From the NCBI GenBank assembly GCA_964344305.1, contig CAYFMT010000005.1, positions 1 to 64,000 on the forward strand: a stretch of 64,000 nt of DNA, given 5' to 3'. Both the position numbers and the translations under genes were made by a program. The notes below the pieces were generated by a model. That model did not search any database. It saw nothing but the letters and a program-made list of their open reading frames with translations, and was not told where the DNA came from. This stretch comes from JABMOV01 sp964344305. Its GTDB lineage: Bacteria > Fidelibacterota > Marinisomatia > Marinisomatales > JABMOV01. This document shows, piece by piece, positions 17,456-25,531 of the stretch; position 1 is the stretch's first letter; each line of letters starts with the position of its first letter.

Positions 17456-19018
17456 ATGTTGAGCAATCCAGAACTACACACAGGGCCCATTAAAGTAAGC
17501 CGTGCATTAATATCTGTTTATGACAAGAATGGTGTTGTAGAATTTTCTCAGAATCTTGTTGAATGCGGTGTGGAAATCATTTCGACCGGCGGAACGGCAA
17601 AAGCGCTGCGAGAGGCAGGAATTTCAGTTAAGGATGTATCAGAAATCACTGGATTTCCTGAAATAATGGATGGACGTGTAAAAACCATTAATCCGATAAT
17701 AGAAGGCGGGATACTTGGGTTACGGGAGAGCCACAACAGCGACGCTGAGGCACATAATATTCCATGGATTGATCTGGTGGTCTGTAACCTCTATCCATTC
17801 TCAGAAACCATACAAAAAGAAAGTACCACCGATGCCATTGCGCTAGAAAATGTGGATATTGGTGGTCCAACCATGATTCGCAGTGCAGCAAAAAACGTGG
17901 GATGGACGGGCGTTATTGTTGATCCGATGGATTATGATTCGGTTTCTGAGGAACTGGTAAATGATGGGGAACTGTCATTTAAAACAAGAAAAAAGCTTTC
18001 CGCAAAGGCATTTGGACACACGGCTAAATATGATGCCATTATTCACAATTATTTCAAGGATGAATCCCTGTCTGATGATCTTGTCCTGCCTTTTGAAAAA
18101 TTCGATCAACTTCGGTATGGTGAAAATCCACATCAGATGGCAGCGGCATATACGGTGCCGGGATTTACGGGCTTCTCAATACTGAATGCAACGGTTCACC
18201 AGGGAAAGAAATTATCCTACAATAATATCATGGACGGTGATGGGGCCCTGTCATGCCTGCGTGAATTCTCTCAACCTGCCTGTGTGGTGGTAAAACACGC
18301 GAATCCCTGTGGTGTGGCAGTAGGCGCAGAAGGTGAAATGCATGATATTTATATCCGGGCATTTAACGCCGATTCCCTCTCTGCCTTTGGTGGAATCATT
18401 GCCATGAACAGAACCTGTACCGCTACTTTAGCTGAGGAAATTGCAAAGGTGTTTGTAGAAATTGTGATTGCACCAGATTTTGATGCGAAAGCATTGGAGA
18501 TATTCTCCAGGAAAAAGAATCTACGCGTCCTTGAGACTGGACCATGTCCCCCCAGGGATTCCCTCCAGGAATACCGATTTGTTGTAGGCGGTCTTCTGGT
18601 TCAGGATACTGATACGAAAGCATTACAGGCTGAGGACTTGAAAGTGGTAACCGAGTTATCCCCAACAGATAAACAAATCAGCACCATGCTTTTTGCGTGG
18701 AAAGTATTAAAGCATGTGAAATCCAACGGTATTCTTGTAGCCCAGGGGGATGTGACAGTGGGGATTGGTCCCGGTCAGGTGAGCCGAGTGGATGCCACGG
18801 AGATTGCCATCAGCAAAGCCGGGAGACTGGCAGCGGATGGGGTCCTGGCATCGGATGCATTTTTCCCTTTCAGGGATAGTATTGATAAAATCGCCCCTTC
18901 TGGTATAAAAGCCATTATTCAACCAGGTGGTTCTATTCGCGATCAGGAAGTCATCGATGCCTGCAATGAACATGGAATCGCCATGGTGTTTACAGGCGGA
19001 AGGTGCTTTAAACATTAA
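17456..19018 (+). CDS. purH: AICAR formyltransferase / IMP cyclohydrolase
   Basis: The bifunctional last two steps to IMP, 520 residues. The N-terminal cyclohydrolase (MGS-like) half carries ALISVYDKNGVVEF, ISTGGTAKAL and VVCNLYPF. The transformylase half carries RYGENPHQ, the catalytic KHANPCGVAVG and the terminal DSIDKIAPSGIKAIIQPGG. The usual K-T-L-H-P-x-x-H motif reads K-T-I-N-P-I-I-E: the lysine is kept but both histidines are changed. It is the last purine gene; the repair gene atl begins two bases after its stop. Confidence 0.95.
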   Translation: MLSNPELHTGPIKVSRALISVYDKNGVVEFSQNLVECGVEIISTGGTAKALREAGISVKDVSEITGFPEIMDGRVKTINPIIEGGILGLRESHNSDAEAHNIPWIDLVVCNLYPFSETIQKESTTDAIALENVDIGGPTMIRSAAKNVGWTGVIVDPMDYDSVSEELVNDGELSFKTRKKLSAKAFGHTAKYDAIIHNYFKDESLSDDLVLPFEKFDQLRYGENPHQMAAAYTVPGFTGFSILNATVHQGKKLSYNNIMDGDGALSCLREFSQPACVVVKHANPCGVAVGAEGEMHDIYIRAFNADSLSAFGGIIAMNRTCTATLAEEIAKVFVEIVIAPDFDAKALEIFSRKKNLRVLETGPCPPRDSLQEYRFVVGGLLVQDTDTKALQAEDLKVVTELSPTDKQISTMLFAWKVLKHVKSNGILVAQGDVTVGIGPGQVSRVDATEIAISKAGRLAADGVLASDAFFPFRDSIDKIAPSGIKAIIQPGGSIRDQEVIDACNEHGIAMVFTGGRCFKH

Positions 19019-19020
19019 TT

Positions 19021-19347
19021 TTGACGATTGAACCACTATATCAGAGAATTTATTCTATTGTAAAACAGATTCCCCACGGACACGTTACCACATACGGACA
19101 CATTGCTCAAATGGTAGGGACCGGCCCACGACAGGTGGGATACGCCATGGCAGCCGTCAATGATATTTCTATTCCCTGGCACCGCGTTATTAACAGCCAT
19201 GGAAAAATCAGCGTTCGGTCCGGGGGAGCCCCCAGCCTGGACCAGAGAATTCTTCTTGAAAATGAAGGTATCACATTCAGTACTTCAGGAAAGGTTGATT
19301 TTAAACAGGTTGGATGGTTTCCATTTGACCTGCCCCCTTTAAATTAA
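19021..19347 (+). CDS. atl: alkyltransferase-like protein (Atl/YbaZ type)
   Basis: A 108-residue protein with the MGMT DNA-binding fold: IPHGHVTTYGHIA, the helix GPRQVGYAM and IPWHRVIN. The active cysteine of MGMT (PCHRV) is tryptophan here (W53), as in E. coli YbaZ and other Atl proteins. Those bind O6-alkylguanine without removing the alkyl group and hand the lesion to nucleotide excision repair. The start is TTG. It follows purH by two bases and is therefore probably on the purine transcript. Confidence 0.88.
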   Translation: MTIEPLYQRIYSIVKQIPHGHVTTYGHIAQMVGTGPRQVGYAMAAVNDISIPWHRVINSHGKISVRSGGAPSLDQRILLENEGITFSTSGKVDFKQVGWFPFDLPPLN

Positions 19348-19402
19348 TTTCCCAAAACTGTAAATTATTCTTTCCCACCCAACCATACTGGAGCAATTGC
19401 GC

Positions 19403-20329
19403 ATGAAATACACACAATTGGGCGAGCGAGGTCCCACGGTATCTCGAATTGGATTTGGCGCCTGGGCTATTGGAGGACGAGACTGGGGCAAAACAGATGA
19501 TGAGGAAAGCAAAGCAGCACTACGAACCGCCCTTGATGAGGGCGTTACATTTATCGATACTGCGGATGTATATGGGTTTGGTCATTCTGAGGACTTAATT
19601 GCGGAAGTCCTGTCAGAGCAGAATCGGGATAATGTTATAATTGCAACAAAAGCAGGAAACGATTTTTACTATGCCACAAAGGATGATGATTCAGGATATG
19701 GCCCTATCCGTCAAACCTATTCCAGGGATTACCTCATCGAAGCAGCTGAAAAGAGCATAGAGCGGTTAAAGGTTGATAACCTGGATATACTTCAGCTCCA
19801 CAGTCCGGACCTGGACAAGCTGGAGAAAAATGATCCCTGGGATGCACTGGAAGTACTTAAAAGAGATGGTAAGATCAAGCATGCGGGATTGAGTATTCAA
19901 TCATTCAAAGAATCAGAACAGGCACACCTGCTGGATGAGCATCATGACATTCTTGACTGCATACAGGTTCGCTACAATCTGCTTGAAAGAGAAGCAGAAA
20001 AGGTATTGTTCCCTAAGGCAATGCAATATGGAATTGGAGTCATTGTGCGAATACCGCTTCTGTTTGGCTTGCTCACGGGGAAATTTGACGCAACCCATCG
20101 CTTTGGCGAGGATGACCATCGCAGGTTTAATCTCTCTCCTGATAAACTGGATTTCTACCTCAAGGAGTATGCTTCATTGAGAAAAAATGACAGACAAATG
20201 GAAGGGATGACAGAGACACAAGAGAGTCTTGCATTCTGCCTGAATCACCCTGCCTGCCAAACCGTCATCCCGGGAGGGAAAACACCGATACAAGTACGAG
20301 AGAATTGCAAAACATCTGCATTCATCTAA
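19403..20329 (+). CDS. aldo/keto reductase
   Basis: A 308-residue NAD(P)H-dependent TIM-barrel oxidoreductase. The opening YTQLGERGPTVSRIGFGAWAIGG is typical. The catalytic tetrad can be read as D in DTADVYG, Y in the same motif, K in IATKAG and H in LQLHSPD. The cofactor-binding C-terminus (TVIPGGKTP) is present. ATG 19403 (GGAG nine bases upstream) is preferred over TTG 19397. The substrate is unknown. It may be co-transcribed with the preceding repair gene and the secreted protein after it. Confidence 0.9.
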   Translation: MKYTQLGERGPTVSRIGFGAWAIGGRDWGKTDDEESKAALRTALDEGVTFIDTADVYGFGHSEDLIAEVLSEQNRDNVIIATKAGNDFYYATKDDDSGYGPIRQTYSRDYLIEAAEKSIERLKVDNLDILQLHSPDLDKLEKNDPWDALEVLKRDGKIKHAGLSIQSFKESEQAHLLDEHHDILDCIQVRYNLLEREAEKVLFPKAMQYGIGVIVRIPLLFGLLTGKFDATHRFGEDDHRRFNLSPDKLDFYLKEYASLRKNDRQMEGMTETQESLAFCLNHPACQTVIPGGKTPIQVRENCKTSAFI

Positions 20330-20342
20330 CAGGAAAAGGGTT

Positions 20343-23054
20343 ATGAAAATCATCAATATCAGTAAACACTTTCTTTTCATGTTATTGCTTTTGAGTGGAC
20401 TTTTTAGCGCTGGAAAAGTGTACCTCGTGCTGGGGTCCGATACAGCCATCTGGTGGGGAATGAATGTGGCGCAATTTGACAACCTGTATCGGTACGATCT
20501 TTATACGGATCCACTTGATAATGCTTATCATGTCATGGATCCAACATGGCGGAACCAACTTGTTGATTCCTATGGAACGCCCATGAAATTAACCTGGTGG
20601 ATGATGGGTGGGAATATTTTCAGGTACGCACGGAACAATAATGTACCACTCAACAACACAATGACACTATACCTGATGCAAAAGTATCACGGTAACGCCA
20701 TTGAAGAGTTCGGTGATGAACTATCCATTCATTATCATACGTTTAAATGGACTGACTATGATCAGGACAATGTATACTGGTGGAATCAATCCCTGACATT
20801 CGCTGAATGTGAGGACGACTGGAACACGACGCTTGCACAGTACCTGATTGAAGAAAATGTATTCCCCGTTTCATTCCGGAGTGGATGGCACTACATGGAT
20901 AATCACTGGCAGGATGTGCTGAACGAGTGGGTGCCATACAGCATGCATAACGACTGGCCTGCAGATCGAATTGATGATACAGAACCGCTAGACAATACAT
21001 TTCACTGGGGTGATGCACCCTCGGACTGGATTCCATTCCAACCATCAGAGGACAATTATCAGTTACCCGGGGGAAACCGCGGGTGGAATGTTCGATCAGC
21101 TCATTTTAATTCGGTACGATACGACGAGCACATGGATGAAGTGTTTTCGGATGCAAACGATGGGGAGGATCAGGTTGCGTGTTTTTGGGGACATCTACCT
21201 GAGGATGATTTCATCACGAACCTGGAGATTATGGACAGCCTGGCGCACCAGGCACAGGCCAACTATCCAGATGTTGAATTCATGTATTGTACTGCTGTGG
21301 AAGCCATGCAATTGTGGCTTGGTTCAACGGACACAACCGGTCCCGAGGTTTCCATGGATGTGACTGATAATGGCAACAATATTGGCATCACCATATCAGT
21401 AGATGAACCATTGTTTATGCATAAACCATTCCTGGCAATTAAGGATCGATATGAGCAATATCATACAGTATTTGATTTGACCATAGAGGGTGAAAACGCC
21501 TGGATCGCTGAACTCAACCAGGGCATGGATGATCTGGGTACAATAGCCATAGCTGCAACCGATACTTCAGGAAATCTAACCATTGTCATGGAAAACTATA
21601 TCCCCAAGGATCTGTTTATAGACAATTTAGACCAGGAATACATTGAGATTAGAGGGAATTGGTCACAAAACAGTTCCTATGCATGGGGTACGGATTCGAG
21701 GTCATGTACCATATCCCCGGGAGATTCTGCTATTGTAGAGTGGACATGGAGCCCAGAGCAGGTATCCCTGTACAACATATTTGTGCAAACACCTGAGGCG
21801 ATTCCAGACGACCTTGACTCCAAGTTTACCTTGCAATCACAAACGGGTCAAGATACCACCATACATATTGACAATAGCGAATCGTATTTCTGGAACTATA
21901 TTTCTACTATAAATATCACCTCAATAGACAATATAACCATAAGACAAACAACAGTTAATAATTCAACGGTAAACGCAACAATCTATGCCGATGCACTTAA
22001 AGCTTCTGCATACATACGAGATCAGGATATAGAATGTCCAACGCCGGTAATTGCTCTGGGAGAGGTTAGTCAATCAGATACCCTGACAGTTGATTTTTCC
22101 ATATTAAACCAGGGGATTGAAACCCTCACAATTTCTTCCTTTGATCTTACAAGCGGAGCCCCACCTCCTTTTACACAGGAACTGATCATTGAGGGAATGT
22201 CACAGGCCGTTGTTCCCCTCACTTTTTATTTTGATGAAACGGGTGGTATTGTCGACACACTGATCATTCAAAGTAATGATCCAATTGACCCGACCATGAG
22301 GATCCCAATCACCGGGGAGGTTACTCCATATTTTATTATCATTGATAATGAGGATTTTTCCCAGTATTCCGAATATGGTGAATGGCACACAAGTGTGGCT
22401 CAGGCATACGGACCATCAAGCCGATATGCATGGCTAAACAGCGGAAACTGGGCTTCATTCAATGGACAGGTCTTGCGAAGCGGACTCTATTCAGTATTTG
22501 AGATTGTTCCAACAACAGTGAACTCTACGGATAATGCGGAATACAGATTGTATGTGGATGATACAGGTGTCGACACAGTCATTATTAACCAGAATAGTGG
22601 AAGTGGGAATTGGGTATATATTGGTCAATTTGAAGCAAATGAAAACAGTACGATACGGGTGGATGTAATTGATCCTGGCGGATCGACCGAAGGTGTGGTG
22701 CTTCGAGCTGACGCCATAAAAGTTCAATTGACAACCAATCTGTCGAATTCAATCGAAAATACCCTACCGCTACAATATTCATTAGGGAATCCTTATCCGA
22801 ATCCATTCAATGCTACTTTAACAATACCCTGGTCTGGAGGCACAGGAGAACCGGTTTCCATTGTGGTCTATGATTTGCTTGGTAAACGGACGAGAGACCT
22901 ATTAGTAAACGAAAGCAATCCAGGTGAAAATATGCTTTTGTGGGATGGAAGAAATAACAGCGGTACCGTTGTCTCAACGGGAGCATATTACATCATAATG
23001 GTCAATAAGGATCATATCCCTGTGGACCGGAAGAAAGTTCTGTTGTTAAAATAA
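20343..23054 (+). CDS. secreted deacetylase-like protein with T9SS sorting signal
   Basis: A 903-residue exported protein. Residues 1-22 are a signal peptide. Residues about 25-330 look like a divergent NodB/polysaccharide-deacetylase barrel (LSIHYHTFKW, SFRSGWHYMD, CFWGHLPEDD). Two golvesin/xanthan-lyase-like beta domains follow (FIDNLDQEYIEIRGNW and IIDNEDFSQYSEYGEW), with an ASH/choice-of-anchor-D type repeat between them (LGEVSQSDTLTVDFSILNQG). The last 80 residues are a type A T9SS C-terminal domain (GNPYPNPFNATLTI, YDLLGKR, GAYYIIMV). The product is probably carried across the outer membrane by type IX secretion and anchored or released. The carbohydrate substrate is a guess. Confidence 0.82.
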   Translation: MKIINISKHFLFMLLLLSGLFSAGKVYLVLGSDTAIWWGMNVAQFDNLYRYDLYTDPLDNAYHVMDPTWRNQLVDSYGTPMKLTWWMMGGNIFRYARNNNVPLNNTMTLYLMQKYHGNAIEEFGDELSIHYHTFKWTDYDQDNVYWWNQSLTFAECEDDWNTTLAQYLIEENVFPVSFRSGWHYMDNHWQDVLNEWVPYSMHNDWPADRIDDTEPLDNTFHWGDAPSDWIPFQPSEDNYQLPGGNRGWNVRSAHFNSVRYDEHMDEVFSDANDGEDQVACFWGHLPEDDFITNLEIMDSLAHQAQANYPDVEFMYCTAVEAMQLWLGSTDTTGPEVSMDVTDNGNNIGITISVDEPLFMHKPFLAIKDRYEQYHTVFDLTIEGENAWIAELNQGMDDLGTIAIAATDTSGNLTIVMENYIPKDLFIDNLDQEYIEIRGNWSQNSSYAWGTDSRSCTISPGDSAIVEWTWSPEQVSLYNIFVQTPEAIPDDLDSKFTLQSQTGQDTTIHIDNSESYFWNYISTINITSIDNITIRQTTVNNSTVNATIYADALKASAYIRDQDIECPTPVIALGEVSQSDTLTVDFSILNQGIETLTISSFDLTSGAPPPFTQELIIEGMSQAVVPLTFYFDETGGIVDTLIIQSNDPIDPTMRIPITGEVTPYFIIIDNEDFSQYSEYGEWHTSVAQAYGPSSRYAWLNSGNWASFNGQVLRSGLYSVFEIVPTTVNSTDNAEYRLYVDDTGVDTVIINQNSGSGNWVYIGQFEANENSTIRVDVIDPGGSTEGVVLRADAIKVQLTTNLSNSIENTLPLQYSLGNPYPNPFNATLTIPWSGGTGEPVSIVVYDLLGKRTRDLLVNESNPGENMLLWDGRNNSGTVVSTGAYYIIMVNKDHIPVDRKKVLLLK

Positions 23055-23058
23055 ATTA

Positions 23059-23568
23059 TCAGGATTTGTGGGCGCTGGTTCCCATGGTGAATGCCGACAG
23101 AACACGATCCAACCATCCCTCTTCTTCCTGATAATTCTCTTCAGGAATCTCGTAGCCTTTAATGACAAAAAACACGGCCTTGTCAAAAAAGTAGTTAACA
23201 CGGGTATTAAACTCAATGATCCGCTGCAGGTCCAGTGCTGTTTCACTGATGTTTTCACGATTTAAGTGATCAAAAAGATTTCTTCTCGCGAGGATTATGG
23301 CATACACCACTTCGGACATGGAAACATTCTCCTCGCGTCTTTCCTGCCCAATCATCATAAAATATCGTGCAAGATCCCGTGAAGACACTTCCCAATCCAG
23401 CCAGAGGCTCATTTTTTCATAAACTTCCCGGATACGCTCAATAAGCGAATCATCTTCTAAGGAATGATAGGAAGTTGTATTTACATTGGATTTCAGCATG
23501 GTAACCCATCCCTGGGTTAATCGGTCTGCCTGTTTCTCCAGCAGCCAGGCCAGGCGATCGCTAAGCAT
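23059..23568 (-). CDS. RsbRD N-terminal-like (stress-sensor type) protein
   Basis: A 169-residue all-helical cytosolic protein. The pattern LLEKQADRLTQGWVTML, then LARYFMMIGQERREENVSMSEVVYAIILARRNLFDHL resembles the N-terminal domain of RsbRD-type co-antagonists and of some sensor kinases. No STAS or kinase domain follows, so it would be a stand-alone sensor module. A good AGGAG site precedes the ATG. It lies convergent to the secreted deacetylase gene with only four bases between stops. Assignment is by pattern only. Confidence 0.5.
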   Translation of the reverse strand: MLSDRLAWLLEKQADRLTQGWVTMLKSNVNTTSYHSLEDDSLIERIREVYEKMSLWLDWEVSSRDLARYFMMIGQERREENVSMSEVVYAIILARRNLFDHLNRENISETALDLQRIIEFNTRVNYFFDKAVFFVIKGYEIPEENYQEEEGWLDRVLSAFTMGTSAHKS

Positions 23569-23692
23569 AACGGACTCCTGTTTTTTGTTGATACAATAAA
23601 TTTACAGGACACGAATGTGGTAATCCATGTTCAAACCACCAGTGAAGATTATTTATAAAACAATGCAGGACAAATTGTTGTGATTAAGATGA

Positions 23693-24700
23693 CTACAAAA
23701 CAGCAGATTCCAAAAACTGAATGGTTCCCCTATCCGCGTTAATCTCGGCCTTTAATCCAACTGGTATTGTAAACTTATCATAGATGTGGCCGATCATGGA
23801 ACCATACCACGCAGGAATATCCAGGGGTTTGATATAGTGGTGAAGAACCTCCTCTAACGTGAATCCCGTTTCTTCTTCTTCACAACTTGTGCATTGCCCA
23901 AAAACAATCCCACGGATTTTATCCAGAACGCCTGCCAGTTTTAAGTGCATAAGCATGCGATCAATTCTGTAAACGCCTTCCTCAACATCCTCCAGAAATA
24001 GAATGGAGTCTTCCCAGGGTGGGAAATAATCATCAACCAACATGGTAGATATCACTGAGAGATTCCCTCCGACCAGTGTTCCCTGTGCTTTTCCGGGGTT
24101 TATTGTCCGGACAATATGGTCATCCCTGGATTCTATTGGATTCTTACAGAGGACTTTCATCCCCTCCATTACTGTTTGTCTGAAATGGTTGATGGTAAAG
24201 TCATTCCATGTTGAAGTAATAACGGGACCGTGAAAACCAATGAGACCGGTTTTAGCATAGATAGCGTTGACAAGCGCTGTTATATCACTGTATCCAATGA
24301 GTGCCTTTGGATTATTTTTAATCAGATCATAGTCAAGCATTGGCAAAAGCCTATTGCACCCGGAACCACCCCGCGTGGTGATAATGGCATCAATTTGCGG
24401 ATTGCTGAACATCTCATGAATATCCCGTACTCGTTCTGCATCCGTACCGGAATAATACCCCCACCGACCAAGAGCATTCTTTGATAACACAGTCTTAAAC
24501 CCAAGATTTTTCAAGACTGATCTTGTTTTATCCAGTGATGTTTCATGCTTAATACCACCACCAGGGGATATAATTCCAATTGTATTTCCCATAGACAGAC
24601 GATGGGGTTTTATTTGGGGCTGTTTTCCTAGTAAACGATGTGGTAGCGCCCCTGAAACGGTCAACACCCCTGCAGATTTGATAAACTGTCTACGTCTCAT
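23693..24700 (-). CDS. S66 family peptidase (LD-carboxypeptidase-like), Tat-exported
   Basis: A 335-residue serine peptidase of family S66 (LdcA/MccF), which trims L,D-bonds of murein peptides or related amides. GIISPGGG, TTRGGSGCNRLLP, the nucleophile motif GYSDIT, GGNLSVIST and GHIYDKFTIPVG (catalytic His) are present. The N-terminus MRRRQFIKSAGVL is a twin-arginine signal. ATG 24700 has GGAG seven bases upstream; the frame from 24760 adds a non-signal stretch. It overlaps the GDPD gene end by 11 bases. Confidence 0.87.
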   Translation of the reverse strand: MRRRQFIKSAGVLTVSGALPHRLLGKQPQIKPHRLSMGNTIGIISPGGGIKHETSLDKTRSVLKNLGFKTVLSKNALGRWGYYSGTDAERVRDIHEMFSNPQIDAIITTRGGSGCNRLLPMLDYDLIKNNPKALIGYSDITALVNAIYAKTGLIGFHGPVITSTWNDFTINHFRQTVMEGMKVLCKNPIESRDDHIVRTINPGKAQGTLVGGNLSVISTMLVDDYFPPWEDSILFLEDVEEGVYRIDRMLMHLKLAGVLDKIRGIVFGQCTSCEEEETGFTLEEVLHHYIKPLDIPAWYGSMIGHIYDKFTIPVGLKAEINADRGTIQFLESAVL

Positions 24701-25502
24701 GAAATATCTCCATCGTTTTTTCATTATCGGTAATGATTCCACGCACCCCCAATTGAACAAGCCACTTCATTGCAGGGATGTTGTTTACGGTCCATGCATG
24801 AATTGGATGCCCGTATTTATTGCAGTACTCGATCATATTTTTATCAATTACAGCACCTTCCGCATGAATGAAATCGGGACGAATGAATCTTGATAGCCAC
24901 AAGTATTGAGGCGACTCAAATATCAATGCTGTTGTAACCTTGGGATTTATGAGTTTGACAAGCCAGACCACCAGGGGGTTAAAACTGGATACAACAATAT
25001 GTCTGGAAGTTATATAAGGCTTCAATACGTTTATCACAGTTAAAGCATGTAAAACATGAAATGCTCCATGTGATTTTATCTCGACATTGATGATAATATT
25101 ATCTGGCATAGATTGGCAGGCTTCACCGAGCGTTGTTAAAGAATCACATGAATCGGGGTGACTGTATATACCAGTTTTTACGCCTTTTATATCGGCATAA
25201 TGTATTTCATCTATCCATCCCAGACCATCCGTTTCTCTCTCAAGATCAAAATTATGGGAGCAGATAATTGTCGTATTCTTTGTTGGAACCACATCCATTT
25301 CTACACCGTGGAAACCCCGACTGGCTGCTTCCATATAAGCTGGTGTAGTATTTTCCGGACAAAGGGTAAGTAATCCTCTATGCCCAAAGACAATTGGAGT
25401 CGGAAATGAATGGTACCAGGCCAGACTTCTTGGTACCGACATCCGATGATGATGAATAAGGATAATGAGCAGAATGATGAGGGTTAACATTATCAGTAAC
25501 AT
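24690..25502 (-). CDS. glycerophosphodiester phosphodiesterase
   Basis: A 270-residue GDPD-family enzyme that hydrolyses glycerophosphodiesters to glycerol-3-phosphate and an alcohol. GHRGLLTLCPENT, the metal-binding GVEMDV, CSHNFDLERETDG, VEIKSH and the terminal WTVNN...GVRGIITDN are clear. Residues 1-16 form an N-terminal hydrophobic segment, probably an uncleaved anchor facing the periplasm. It sits in the minus-strand hydrolase operon between the penicillin-acylase and S66 genes. Confidence 0.9.
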   Translation of the reverse strand: MLLIMLTLIILLIILIHHHRMSVPRSLAWYHSFPTPIVFGHRGLLTLCPENTTPAYMEAASRGFHGVEMDVVPTKNTTIICSHNFDLERETDGLGWIDEIHYADIKGVKTGIYSHPDSCDSLTTLGEACQSMPDNIIINVEIKSHGAFHVLHALTVINVLKPYITSRHIVVSSFNPLVVWLVKLINPKVTTALIFESPQYLWLSRFIRPDFIHAEGAVIDKNMIEYCNKYGHPIHAWTVNNIPAMKWLVQLGVRGIITDNEKTMEIFHET

Positions 25503-25531
25503 ATTAATATTACCATATAATAGGTATGTAC

